This document shows positions 1-12,830 of a stretch of DNA of 64,000 nt, in pieces. This stretch comes from Rosa chinensis (lineage: Eukaryota; Streptophyta; Magnoliopsida; Rosales; Rosaceae). Each line of letters opens with the position of its first letter. The first letter of the stretch is position 1. The stretch covers positions 11,946,400-12,010,399 of the forward strand of contig NC_037093.1 of assembly GCF_002994745.2 (NCBI RefSeq), in the 5' to 3' direction. Under the pieces are notes generated by a model, which was not told the DNA's origin, did not search any database, and saw only the letters and a program-made list of their open reading frames with translations. The position numbers were made by a program, and so were the translations under genes.

Positions 1-518
1 TGGAGCTAATCATTCTTAACCACTATAATTACCAATTCAGAGTGTATCTAGAAACTAAAAGTACTCTAAAGTAAGTTTTGTTTATAAAATTATATGGAGT
101 GAGTGATACTTCAAAATAAAAGTAAGTCTAATCCTTCAAACGACAAATTCCTTGTTCAATTTCAACTTGATTAAACATTCAATATAAAAAGTCACCAGTA
201 ATTTAGTGTACATTTCCATATGGGGAATGTACAAATTAACGGAATGAAATTAAGTGAGAAAAAAATATAGAAACTATAAAATAAACCCAGAAATAAACAG
301 ATATAAAAATGAAACCATTTGGTATTATAATTATGGCAGAAAATTAAATCAGCACAATTCAATATGGTATGCCATTTAATCCTCCAAACATGAGCATTTT
401 TGGCCCCCAAATTACAACTTTTACACATGAAAATAAGGAAAAGAAAAGGAAAGACCATTTTGCCTCTTTATCATATATTGACCAGGAACCAACGACCACG
501 ATCGCCCAATTAGGCTGA
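1..518. other. 3' flank of the CCoAOMT gene
   Basis: AT-rich sequence following the stop codon of the minus-strand methyltransferase gene. Its 3' UTR must lie here. I see no further coding region or repeat. Confidence 0.6.
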
Positions 519-1881
<1,363 letters not shown>

Positions 1882-1980
1882 TGCTGTGTTAATCTTCCTT
1901 GCTTTGTGAATATGATTAATAAAAAGGTGATAGCCTTAAAGGTGGATTAAAGCCTGGATTGCAGAAGAGGAAAGACCCTG

Positions 1981-1988
1981 GTATATAA
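1981..1988 (-). promoter_or_regulatory. TATA box of CCoAOMT
   Basis: The minus strand reads CTTATATACC about 100 bases upstream of the CCoAOMT start codon. This is a plausible TATA box, which would leave a 5' UTR of roughly 70 bases. Confidence 0.55.
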
Positions 1989-2017
1989 GGAAGGAAATTA
2001 TGCGGTTTGAACCGGAT

Positions 2018-2056
2018 GGTTGGTTGTACCGGCCACCAAACCGGTCCGGGGTTGGT
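2018..2056 (-). promoter_or_regulatory. two AC-II (MYB) elements of the CCoAOMT promoter
   Basis: ACCAACC occurs twice on the minus strand, at 2018-2024 and 2050-2056, spaced 32 bases apart (about three helical turns) and just upstream of the TATA box. ACCAACC is the established AC-II element bound by R2R3-MYB lignin regulators in phenylpropanoid promoters. Binding here is inferred from sequence and position. Confidence 0.6.
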
Positions 2057-2224
2057 GAGGTCCCTGGCTTTGTGTGAGTTTTGGAACTCCAAAGTCCAAA
2101 CAATCAAACCCATCATACCTTTCTCTTGGGGGCCCACTGATCTGGTAATGGTGTTAGAACATGGGGGAGACTTTGTGGAGTGTTGTGGTTGGGACTTGCT
2201 GACACTAAACTGAGTTCTTATTAC

Positions 2225-3130
2225 GTCATTTTTTTTTTTACGAGTCGTAGGTGTTGGTTTTTATTTTTATTCTGACTCCATCCATCTCCATATATATAAC
2301 CACAAGTATAAATAGGATGAGGAAGATGGTTAGAGAAATCTGGCTTTTGGGAATAAAAGAAGCCCCGTCTTAAAGTTGTAGACATGTTTCCATATGGAAA
2401 TATTGGTGGTGGTCTACAAACTCTAAAATACAACCTTTATATCTCGAGAAATTCTTACATATGGAAGACATGTCATGTGGCTGGTACACTCAGCCAATCA
2501 TATTTCTTAAGCAAACCGTTATATGGCACGCCTGTCCTACCTAAGAATCTCTCTCATAAGTTGTCTAATCCGCTTCACACGTACATGGTAGACAAGATCC
2601 CAATTGTTTATCAATTGCACAAAATAGAGGATAGGAATTGTAATAGAAAGAAACTTAGATGTCAATAGACGAAAATGAAGAACATGAGAAAGAAGAGAGC
2701 GATTAAGCGTTAAACTTTATCTAAAGAGTTCAATTTTTAATAGGACTCCTCAATGCTTATAAAGATTCTCAAGTCCATACATTTTTGAATTTGATTCTTA
2801 AAAAAATAGTAATAGTATAAGAGAAAACCAACAGCATGCTTCAGCCCTAGATGAGATTTTGAATCAATCAAATTCACGTTGTTGATTTTACAAACAATTA
2901 CAGACGGTTATACATATTAATGATAGAGTCTTTCTATTTGTACCCAGCATATTTCTAAGTAGACCCAGCAATAATATTTTATGTCAAATTGTTCCAACTT
3001 TGTCCTTGTACGGTGAAAAAAAATGACCACGTGTGCTGTTCCTCAACTAACCGTAGCCGATGGCTCTTTCCCCTCACCTCCAGCAGCATTTTCTTCCTCC
3101 CTCTGTGAACGAAAACCATAAGGCAAACAA
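2225..3130. other. intergenic DNA without a recognisable gene
   Basis: Low-complexity, AT-rich sequence. Short open frames exist, but none has a recognisable domain or splice context. Confidence 0.5.
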
Positions 3131-3236
3131 CTGAACTCTCCAATACCCAATCAGAACTGCGAAATTCAACATATGGAGAATTTCAAGCGAGAGATCAATT
3201 CAACCACTGAACTCTCCAGTACCCAATCAGAACTGC
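3131..3236. repeat. 30-bp direct repeat, two copies
   Basis: A 30-base sequence starting CTGAACTCTCCA and ending AATCAGAACTGC occurs at 3131-3160 and again at 3207-3236 with one mismatch. The start-to-start distance is 76 bases. It lies in the upstream region of the pyruvate decarboxylase pseudogene. Confidence 0.8.
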
Positions 3237-3581
3237 AAAACAAAGTCGTCAAACCAAAACAGGGACGTTACAATTCTAAGGCGCAAACCAGCATTCACCT
3301 CTGGTTTTAGTCTAGGCTGTTATACACTGACTTTTGGATAAAGCTGTTATACACTTACACATATATTCCTTTATTCAACTTTCCTTTGTCTTGGCTTTGA
3401 ACCTTCCATTTTCTCCTGTTCTGTATTCCCATAGTTTCCTAAAGCCACATTAACCCAGAGAGATAATTTTTTTTTTGAGAAGATTGATCACTCTCTATAT
3501 ATATCTACACACTATCAAAAGCTCCCTAAGAACCCAGAACCATAAATCAGCAACACTCACTCTTTGATATCACTTTTAAAC

Positions 3582-3850
3582 ATGGAACCATCTACACACA
3601 TCGGCGCAACTCCTCGGCCCACCTCTGCTCCACTATCGGTGGTCCCCGCCGCCTGCAAAGGCACGCTGGGCCGACACCTGGCTCGGCGGCTAGTCGAGAT
3701 CGGCGTTCATGACGTGTTCTTCGTCCCTCTTGGACCACCTGATCTGCGCGTGTCGTCACTTTCACGGTGGATGGGCTCATCGTCTTGAACGCTATCGCCG
3801 GTGCTTGCAGTGAGAACTTGCCGGTGATTTGTATTGTCAGTGGGAGAGAT
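3582..3850 (+). pseudogene. pyruvate decarboxylase, 5' end, decayed
   Basis: Pyruvate decarboxylase is the cytosolic thiamine-diphosphate enzyme of ethanol fermentation. From the ATG at 3582 the frame gives a variable leader and then TLGRHLARRLVEIGVHDVFF, the conserved start of the plant PDC N-terminal domain. About 50 residues of the family sequence are then missing and the frame shifts. The match resumes at about 3746 as VTFTVDGLIVLNAIAG and SENLPVICIVSG, and dies at about 3850. No other PDC exon follows. A TATA-like run near 3497 and a 5'-UTR-like stretch precede the ATG, so the promoter side may be original. The call rests on remembered family motifs, which match well on both sides of the deletion. 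Confidence 0.8.
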
Positions 3851-3896
3851 CAATTGCAAGAGATCAATTCTTAGTCTTGTCGATGTCTTTCAATCT

Positions 3897-3957
3897 GGTT
3901 GCTGGGCTTGTAACTCAAAGCAAGGCTGGTTGCTGGGTTTGTAACTCAAAGCAAGGG
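3897..3957. repeat. 31-bp tandem duplication
   Basis: A unit beginning GGTTGCTGGG(C/T)TTGTAACTC occurs twice in tandem at 3897 and 3928, directly downstream of the PDC remnant. Confidence 0.8.
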
Positions 3958-4929
3958 TAAAGTTGGAAAGTACATGATAATATTTTAAGTGTTGGATATA
4001 TTTAGATATTTACTGGGTACATTTAGAAAGACCCTTAATGATATTATTCTTAATTTGGTGCTGGATAACTTCTTTCATGTGTCTTTGACATTCTTATATA
4101 TAATTCTGTTGCTGGGTTGACGCTGTGACATAGTTTTATGATTAATAATAATAACAATTATACTCAAATTTGTAATACATTTCACGAAAGGCGTAGCTAT
4201 CTAACCATAAAAAATAAAATTATATGCAGATTTGTCATAATCGACATTCCATAGCAGATGATTATATTGTTTTCCATTTAAAAAGCAGAAAAGAAAAGGA
4301 GTTGGCTGCCTACAATGGTGGATTCTTTTGGAAATAGGGTTGGTGAGAATGCTCGAGAACTTGGCTGTTTTACGGATAGCAACATGTGACCTCTTTCCTC
4401 TCCTTTTCCACTTAATCATTTTACTGCTGCTGTTACACGTAAACAGCTCCAGTCATGTTTAGCTACTCAATTGAGTCGGAACCGTTCGTATTCATTGTTG
4501 TAAATTGCAGTTTTGAAAGTCTTAACGATTACTAATTTGGCTGAAATTTTGCAGAGATGATCTATATATTATGACCTAAAAAATGAACGGTTAAGATATA
4601 AATGTGTAATCGGAAAGTGAGGAAAAATGAGAAATTCGTACCTAATCCGCACCCAGGAAACGTTGTGTGTGTGTGTGTGTGTCTATATATATATATGTAT
4701 GCTGGCATGACAGCGTTAGGGAATGGTTCTTGTGTCCCTATCCTGTGAATTTAGTCCTCTTCAGATTCTTCAAAAGGCTCACCAACCCCATTGTTTGGCC
4801 TTTTGGTTAAAATTACAGATATCTCTCTATTCTTATTTTACTTAAAGTATACTCTTGTTCAGTTGAGACCTTTGATATTGACAAATTAATTATACAGGCC
4901 TAACTGATATCTCTGATAAGGACAGCTTC
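3958..4929. other. intergenic DNA with a GT/TA microsatellite
   Basis: No gene seen. A (GT)n run at about 4664-4682 passes directly into a (TA)n run to about 4696, a likely length-variable microsatellite. Confidence 0.6.
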
Positions 4930-5287
4930 AAGTCGAATTTAGAAGCTCAATGGCTGAATGCCTTTCAACTACTGAAAAAGGCCATGATCACCACACCAGA
5001 TTTCACCGAAGCTCGTTGAATTGGAGTTTGGGAGGCTTGCAAGAAAGGGGCATGCCTTTCAACTTTATAGAGGCATGTGAGTTGTTGCCTTGTGCCTCTG
5101 GAAAATATGGAGCTGTCTACCGATGAAATTGGGCTCTTCGGCACTCTTATGGAAACCAACATGTCCTTGGAAGTTTGGAACTGATCATCAAAGTCTAAAA
5201 CATTGGAGTGAAGGGTTAGCACCTTGTAGAGCAGGCAGAGCAGCAGAAATGGCTAACCAGGTGAATAGATTATTAAGTACAATATAA
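4930..5287 (+). pseudogene. Ty3/gypsy RT-RNase H relic
   Basis: A short, frameshifted relic of the region between reverse transcriptase and RNase H of a Ty3/gypsy element. One frame gives AFQLLKKAMITTPDF, the family's 'F..LK..LT..PVL' block at the end of RT. About 170 bases on, another frame gives FGTDHQSLKHW, the RNase H block with its conserved TDH(Q/K)(S)L. The canonical stretch between them is largely lost and no LTR is visible nearby. Confidence 0.65.
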
Positions 5288-5289
5288 AA

Positions 5290-6460
5290 AGGGAGCTGAG
5301 AATACGGGTGTAGATATATTTTCTAGAATGATTGAAGAGTTGGGTAAATGCCATGCCATTTTTTTAAATAGAGCAAGTCCATAGCTGTTTGGGAAGTAGG
5401 TATTCAACCCACACGAATCTCAAGCCCCATCAATAATATGGTACAACAAGAATCTCAAGTCACTATAGTCCTCAAGCCCCATCAATAGAGAAATAAGAAG
5501 GGCAAACAGAAGTTGCAGCAGTAAGATTTTGCATAATGAGAGGAGTAACCGTAATAGATTGGTCTTGCACTACGAAGCACAGACAAGCATCATCTGAAGG
5601 GTGAGTAAATTGGCATACCCCAGTTACCACTAAACAATCGGCTTAGAGGAATAGTTAGTGCAAAGAGTTAGAGGTTAAGCTGCTGCTATTGTTATTGAGA
5701 TGTGCAACACTAGTGGCTGTTGAGTTGTGCAAATGCTAAGCTATACAAGGAAGAGGTTGAGGAGGATTTTGAAGATTAAACTGAAGAACCCTAAGTTTAT
5801 GATTATTAAACTAATTTGCTGTTATGAACAGTCAACTATAATGCAGAATAGTTTATCGAATTGTCTTACTTCAGAAGCTATGATACCAAGCTTTTGTTAA
5901 TAGTGTTTCCGGGCTTTAGTGTGCAACCCAGCTAGCCATCTCAATCGGTGTGGATGGACTTGAGGATTCCCATTAATAATTTTATTGTTTCTGCAATCTG
6001 CAAAACTCAAGGTCGACAAATAACAATTGCCAGTTTTCCATTCTTAGGAAATCAATTGTTGTTCCTATAGTCCACAGACCAATGCATTCTTCAGAAATCT
6101 TGTTTGTTCCTCCTGTTATGGGATTGTTATATTTTTGCTTAATTTGATGAAGCTATTACAGAAACATTAAGCCTTTACTTCATCACTCAACAGTTAATAA
6201 AGCATTCACAATCTCAAGGGGCAAAAATCTCATCTTTATACTTTTGAATATGATAGAACATGCTAAACTGGTATATCTTCACAGATCAAACCTACAATAG
6301 TTGAATTCAAATAGCAATTCTTTTCCGAAATAAATCAAAAGAATGTAAAAGAAACAAAGGGCCTGTGATCTAAGGAAACACAACAATGATCATGAAAGAA
6401 AAGTAATCTAAAAGTACCTGACAAACAAAATTGTTCTATATCAGCTCCCTCTATTGAACC
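5290..6460. other. intergenic DNA and 3' flank of the ALP1-like gene
   Basis: No gene recognised. The part next to 6467 should include the 3' UTR of the minus-strand ALP1-like gene. Confidence 0.5.
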
Positions 6461-6466
6461 AATTTC

Positions 6467-7768
6467 CTAGGGTGATTGCAATGACACCAACGAGCTAGAA
6501 TGTGTCGAAAATATTGATTCTTGAAACTCTTTTGCTTTTGTAGCCAATGCATTTCTTATAACAGAAGCCTTCCTCTCAATTGAACTCTCCTCCAAACTCG
6601 AATTGTCCCTATGATACTGAGAGCTCTGATCATAGACAGAGTAATCATCCAACCCAGCAGACATTGCCGAATAGTCCTCCCTCATCAACAAACCATTATG
6701 TAGAATAGAACAAGCACCAATATAAGCAACAGCCATCTTCATCTCCTCGCGAATCGGTATGCTCAAAACCCCCCAATTCTTCAAACTATCAATAGCTCTA
6801 AGCCCCGAAAGCCGCATTCTACTGTGTGCTGCATTGAATTGCTGCTCATCCGACCCCGGCATTGCATCAACAAAGGGCACCATAAGCCAAGGAAGCAAAG
6901 GGTACCCTTCATCTCCAACCAAGTACTGATTCACCGGCACCCCATTCACACTAACCGGATCCGAATTCAGTAACTTCCCACCCTCAATATCTGCATACAG
7001 AGTCGAACTCTTCAAAACCCTAGCATCGCTTTTATTCCCCCTGAACCCAGCCACAATGCTGAGAATTCTGGAATTAGCATCCACCATGATTTGGGCTGCA
7101 ACTTCTTCTTGATCAACCCCATTACTTCTCACAAACTTGAACCGGGTACAGTCAATCACACCGCAGCAATTGGGCAACCCGGTGTGGGTTTCGAAACCCG
7201 AAGACACCGATTCAAGCTCAGTCTTATTCGGAAACTCAATCCAGAACCGGTAGTTAGTGCAGAGAACACGACACAATTGCTTGGAGCAAAATCTCGACAC
7301 AGACTCGGAAACCCGGAACTGTCTTGATATCTCCGGGTAATTGGCTCCGGTGGCCAGGCGGAACAGGCCGATTCCGAGGCGGAGGTCGGCGGAGAGATTG
7401 AGCGGGGAGCCAATCGGGTCCCGGCACTCGAGTAAGGGCTCGAGTAAAGAGCAGAGCCACTCGAAGGTTGAGGAGGTCATTCGGAAAGAAGTCTTGAAGG
7501 AGTCGGGAGTGCGAGGGAGAGGGAGAGGGAGGCCGAGTTGGGCCGGGGGAGTGGGCTCGGAGGAGTCGAGACGGGCCCGCTTGCGTTTGCGGGAGAGGGA
7601 GAGGAGGGAGAGGGTGGCGGCGATTTCTTGGGAGGAGAGGAAGTGGTGGACGGCGGGGAAGGCATGGTTGGGGGAGGAGGAATCGGTGGAGGGATTGGGG
7701 GAGAGGACGAGGAGGAGGAGGAGTTGGGAGATGGAGGAGAGTAAAGCTACGAGGGTTGAAGATTCCAT
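6467..7768 (-). CDS. ALP1-like / harbinger-derived DDE-fold protein
   Basis: Single-exon 433-aa protein of the plant ALP1 / HARBI1-like group (DDE_Tnp_4 fold). Arabidopsis ALP1 is a domesticated PIF/harbinger transposase that works with Polycomb repressive complex 2; chromatin function here is inferred from that family. The N-terminus has a leucine-rich segment (about residues 14-22) and a basic cluster, RKRKRAR, at 60-66 that could be a nuclear signal. The DDE-fold blocks are GVIDCTRF (first acid, D206), GFRGNKSDARV (second acid, D248) and YLVGDEGYP at 282-290. In active transposases the third acid sits in a block like VIERAFGRLK; here the aligned residues SGLRAIDSLK put leucine at position 323. 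No terminal inverted repeats flank it, which fits a host gene rather than a transposon. The ATG at 7768 follows an in-frame leader without other good starts. Confidence 0.85.
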   Translation of the reverse strand: MESSTLVALLSSISQLLLLLVLSPNPSTDSSSPNHAFPAVHHFLSSQEIAATLSLLSLSRKRKRARLDSSEPTPPAQLGLPLPLPRTPDSFKTSFRMTSSTFEWLCSLLEPLLECRDPIGSPLNLSADLRLGIGLFRLATGANYPEISRQFRVSESVSRFCSKQLCRVLCTNYRFWIEFPNKTELESVSSGFETHTGLPNCCGVIDCTRFKFVRSNGVDQEEVAAQIMVDANSRILSIVAGFRGNKSDARVLKSSTLYADIEGGKLLNSDPVSVNGVPVNQYLVGDEGYPLLPWLMVPFVDAMPGSDEQQFNAAHSRMRLSGLRAIDSLKNWGVLSIPIREEMKMAVAYIGACSILHNGLLMREDYSAMSAGLDDYSVYDQSSQYHRDNSSLEESSIERKASVIRNALATKAKEFQESIFSTHSSSLVSLQSP

Positions 7769-7771
7769 TTT

Positions 7772-8200
7772 TTTTTTGTGTTTTTTGGGGGTTTTGATTT
7801 TGGAATTTTTTTTTTCGCTTCTTGGGAATCGTGGGGGTTAAATCTGGGAGAGGGAAATACAGAGGCAACACCTGCCTGTTGGTAATCCTACATTTGGTGT
7901 TTTTTTACTATTTTTAGTAACTTTTCTCTAGTTGTAAGAGGATTCTTTTTTGGGAAATCTGAGGTTTCAAGAGTCTCTATGTTTGAATTATATGCTCTCT
8001 TTTTTTCGATAATGAATTATATGCTCTTTTGAAGAGGTACCATCTATAGTGTCAATAATACTTATTTTCTATATAAATTGTTTCTATTTTCCTCATTTAT
8101 TAGGATTTAAAGTTTTTTTTATTGGAAAGGATTTAAAGTTTAATGTTTGATTATTCTAAAAAAAAAAAAAATTTAATTTCTAACCTAAAATTAAGTACTA
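7772..8200. other. 5' flank of the ALP1-like gene
   Basis: T- and A-rich promoter-side DNA with several homopolymer runs. No further gene seen. Confidence 0.5.
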
Positions 8201-8349
8201 AATTCTCTGTCAGTGAGCCGTGACCAATTGTTTAGGTAGCTTAATTAGAATCCTAGTGGTCATAAGTTTAAATTTCACTGATATCAGAAATGAGGTGGGA
8301 AATTACATTATTGTCTAGAATTACAAAAAAAAAAAAATTTAATTCTCTG
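8201..8349 (+). mobile_element. short SINE-like retroposon
   Basis: About 131 bases between two copies of AATTCTCTG (8201-8209 and 8341-8349). It starts GTCAGTGAGCCGTGACCAAT and ends in an A tract. The internal AAGTTTAAATTTC looks like a decayed tRNA B box. Poly-A plus target duplication shows retroposition; the SINE assignment is inferred from size and these boxes. Confidence 0.5.
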
Positions 8350-11300
8350 GTTCAACCTTATAGAAAAGCTTGAACATTGCATAAGCATCGAGCGTTAGGC
8401 ATGTCCAATCTAGAATGCAAAATAAAAAATTTCTCATTTCATGTCTTAGGTACTAATCAATAATTAAAAACTAATTGATATGGCATATTGATTTGTATGT
8501 TAGAGATATTCTCATCAAGACATTTCTTCTTAGTCTTTTGCTTTGTCCTTGTCCTTTCATCAGTCCCAAACAGGAAGGGGAATTGCTAGGCAAGTGGTAA
8601 TGCTCACATTGTTTTGTACACCACTTGTACATGTATATGGACCTGTGAAGAAGGATGAATGTGACTCGTAAAAATAAAAGAACGAAGCATATGATAGATA
8701 ATATGTTCTATTGTAATGAATGAACATTTGGGTTTTATCATTATTAATTTTTTTTTTATAGATATGGTCGAAAATAGACCTTTTGGTTTTGTCATATCAT
8801 AGAGCATATTCCAGCTTGGATGTAAAGTACAAGTTTAGAAACAATTATTATAGATTTTCCGTTCAATCAAAAACAAACAAGGAAACTTATCATAAGTTGA
8901 TAACCATATTTATCCATGATATCTGGAGCGGTATATATCGATCTCATTAATAAGTCAATCTTTGTGTATTGTAATCTGCTATGTACAAACTTTTGCTTAT
9001 AAAAAAATAGAGAGAAGGAAACTCCAACTTTGCGTTTGCTTTGAAAATGTCTTGATTAGAGTTAAGGAGGATGCATTGTATAGACATATTAAGATACTCT
9101 TGTATTTTCTTACTTATCAGTCAAAGACGAGATTCATACATTATCTATCTGGAAATGTGGATGAAATAGTCTACCAGTTACTAGTAATTTTATAGGGAGT
9201 TACAAAGATGAGAAATTGAGGAGTACGTAGCTCCTATACAGACAAGGCCCAAGGTGAGGAATTACACATTATTAGCCATCTTTTTTTTTAGTTGCCAACC
9301 TTTTACGAGTTAGTGCACTGATTGGCTTGAGAACTTTTTTTTTATTTTTCTTTTAAATGGATTGGCTTGAGAATTTTGTCCGTCCAAGTTTCAACCAAGT
9401 TAGAATCTGATATGCCATAAGACGCCGCTTGTGGGATACATTTAATCCCTAAATTCCAAGCTTAATGCCATCGAATGCATGCATTATGACACTAGATCGG
9501 CCAATTTGTGTATTGGATAAGGGTGCTATTGCCCTATTCCAGCTTTCTAATGCCCTATTTATTCCAAAATAATTAGCTAGAGAAAGTCCAGACGTGACGG
9601 ATCGATGCTAGTAAAACTAATACTCTTTCAGAAGCCATGCTCCTGATGACAGAAATCATGAAAGAATAAGGAGGTTGTGAGTAAAGGCGCAAATTGACCA
9701 AAACTATTGAGAACTCAATTAAGGCTATTCAGGAATTCGAAAGAAGGAGGAAGATCATAACAAAGACGTACTTGTGTGCCTTGGGAGATTAAACGGGGAC
9801 TCCCAACGAGTGCCACTTTTGCTTGTTTCAACGCTCTGAAACCCTACCTTGAGCAGCTAGGGGTTATGAACTTTCACGACTTGTTTGTATGCATAGTGTT
9901 TGGTTGGAAAGCTAGAAGAAGACTCCAAACTGCTACATTTTTGCGTGGATGTGAATTGGATTGAGATTGGACCAGATCAATGCGTCAAGAAAACACAGAT
10001 TAGTGAATATATAACTAATTATCCTCATTCTGAAAATTTTCTATTTCTTTGGATTATGTGCATCGAAGAGGGAAATGTTCATTGTGACATGACGGTACTG
10101 TCTCTGATTCTCACCACCATCATCTTTTGCTTTGCCTTCATTAACAATTGCAGCTTCCATAGAGAAGCTACTCTTTCATATTCTTTTTTTTTTTTTAGCA
10201 AGATCGTAATCTCTTCTCTTTTTTTCTTTACATTTTTGTCTCTCGACTACCATAGTAAGCTTAGCATGAGGAGACATGTCCCATTTTTGATAACAAACTA
10301 TCATGTCAAGTACGTTACCTTATATCATTTGATACTGTATCAATTGGTTAATGGGTTAGCTCAAAGCTATCGCTTTTGACTTTTGAGTAGGTTGGTCAAC
10401 CCGGTCACACTTGTTTCAATGTTCCGTTCTCTTGAGTCTATGATGACTGATAAAGCAGGTTAATCTTGGTGTTGAACATGTTGTTTTTTCCCAACCTTGA
10501 AGCCTAGCGCCATCCTCACGGGACTCAGGCCGGCAGGCAGCACTGCCGGTATGGCTTATCCCCTCCCCTCCTCCTAGAACCGTCACGGAAATTTGACAGA
10601 GGTATGTCGTTGATAGCAATTTAAGACTCTATCTACGTATCATATTGATAGTTTTGTGAGTCTGGGTATCAAACTGATCGGTGCACAAGAGTTGATGGAC
10701 TGATGGTGAATTTAACTCTTAATGGAATGGAAGGAGAGGAGATGACTTCGGCAAGTACATAATTGCCCGTTCAAATTTAGCGAGTACACTCGCAGCACAC
10801 TGTTCCTCGGTTTCAATTCGATCGTTAACGGAAGCTAAATTCAACACCCAACCTTAACAAATTAACTAATCCCACTCACGCACGTCGCTCGCGCGCGGAA
10901 TTTGACTATGGTGCATTTGGACCGCGGTCCATAGCAGAATTCTCGTGGATATGTTCGGCAATTTTGTAGTAAATACAATTCAATATACTTTAACTGTGTA
11001 CTCAGGAATATCTTTAGCTTAATGGGTTTTTTTTTAATGACCTTACGTACATTTTGGATTCTAGCCGGCTAGAATTGCTATTCTATTGAGAATGCAGTGA
11101 AGTAGGATTAGGGCTTTCATTTGCTTGTGTTTTACACATCACATTCTGTCATGAGAGATAGAGGGGAACAGATACTATGAACAAAGTTGTTGATCAGGGC
11201 TTTTCTCACAAATTCATTGACACAAACCAAGAGCAAAAGAAATCCTTGATCTAACATGTGGACAATCCATGATGTAGAACCAGATACTTGTGATCTCATT

Positions 11301-11800
11301 GTTGTCCATAAAATCGATGAGTACTAGAAATTGTGCATCACATTATCCTGCTATAGATCATGGAAGCAATTAAATGTATGTGCATGATGATGGTGCTAGT
11401 TATTAATCACCATCAAATGGTATAAGGAGTAGTCTAATTTCCATAGGCATTCCATCTTCCATTGCCTTATCCATTAGTTAATGATGAATCTTGGAACTAG
11501 ATTTAAATCGGTGTTAACCGGCTATCTGTCTAGCTTTGTGGCACCGCCGCAAGTTGAATGAATTTGAAATTTAAAGCAGTTATGATGGTGATGGCGTTTG
11601 TTGGTGGTTCTGCTTTCAAACCACAAATTAAAATTACAATATGTAATTCATTATACGTGGTTTTGCCTTAGTGGTACGGCACACATAAAAATTAAAGCAT
11701 AAAGCGAGGAATGTAAAAGTTGTGTGCTCATTATGTGATTTAACATCTTACGAATTTAATTTATTTAAAAATAAATGTTGATGGAATAATTTTATGGGTT
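8350..11800. other. intergenic DNA without a supported gene
   Basis: About 3.4 kb of AT-rich sequence with only short open frames. The longest, at 9900-10379, has no recognisable domain. A small perfect hairpin (CCGGCAG / CTGCCGG, 6-base loop) lies at 10530-10549. Nothing else stands out. Confidence 0.5.
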
Positions 11801-12060
11801 GAAAAAATGACTTTTAAGTTTTAACTCTAAAATTATTTCATCAATATTTAAAATAATAAAAGTCATTAAAAAACCTTCTTGACATGTTATATTACGTAAT
11901 AAGTACACAACTTTTATCCTAAATGAGAGAATCTTATCTTCTTCAACTAATTAAGAATCTTTTAGCTTAGAAATCAATTATACATAAAGTCAAAAGAGAT
12001 GAGGTACTACTGCATAGAGATTTTTAATTAATAAACATGTAGTCTAAATATGAATTACTT

Positions 12061-12710
12061 TGTGATGTCCTAATAATTCGTATTTATTTCTGAGGATTTT
12101 TCGGAGTTAATTTTATGGTTATTGGACGGTTTCGTGGCTTGTGGATGGAACGGAAGTGTTTCGGACAAATTATTATTCGAAAAGTGTGGATTTAGGGGGG
12201 ATTCAAGGTTGACTTTTGGTACGTTAGGATTCTCTAAAACTTCATTCACGAAAGTTGTAGAGCGTGTCAATACGAGTTCGTGGATATGTGGAACGCGGAA
12301 ATCGGAGTTCGTATGAGAAAGTTATGAGCGTTTGAAAATATGGAAAGTTACTATATGTAGGGGTTAATCCTGCAGGGTTGGATAATCGTGGTTGAAGCTG
12401 AGATAGCGCCTTTGCAGCTTTACGGTAGGAAGCCATTTTTGTGGCTTTACCGTTGATAAGGACTTCCGTTGTGTAGTTAACTCTGAGGAGCATTTACGTT
12501 TTATTTTGTTGTTGACAATTTAATTCGTAAGCTTATGTAATATATGACTCTACGAAGTGGGTCAATATTGACATAGTAGGTTCATGGCATCAATATGTAT
12601 TTAGTTTAAGGGAAAAAAGTTTATTGGTATTTGATATTGATGACTGAACAATCACGCATTATGAGATTATAAATCGATTTTTATTTGTGTTAAAAATCAG
12701 GGGCGTGACA
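12061..12710 (+). mobile_element. solo LTR, 650 bp, TSD TACTT
   Basis: Starts TGTGATGTCC and ends GGGCGTGACA, imperfectly complementary LTR-type termini, flanked by TACTT at 12056-12060 and 12711-12715. The undisturbed sister copy near 14900 reads straight through TACTTTGTGTTTC, which proves both ends. No coding region inside, so it is a solo LTR. Confidence 0.9.
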
Positions 12711-12830
12711 TACTTTGTGTTTCAAACTAGAAAGATGCGCACTTTTTCCAATTAAGTTGCAGTAATGTGGAAAACAAAAAGAGTGGTTTTAATCTTTGAC
12801 TTTGGAATAACTTAACACATGCAAACTCAT

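Noticed and set aside
7254..7871. Long open frames overlapping the ALP1-like gene on both strands
   Set aside because: They are shadows created by the G+C-rich, Ser/Pro/Leu-rich 5' part of the real gene; no domain is seen in them.
9900..10379. 159-codon open frame in intergenic DNA
   Set aside because: AT-rich, low-complexity, Phe/Ser-rich translation with no domain or splice context; best explained by chance.
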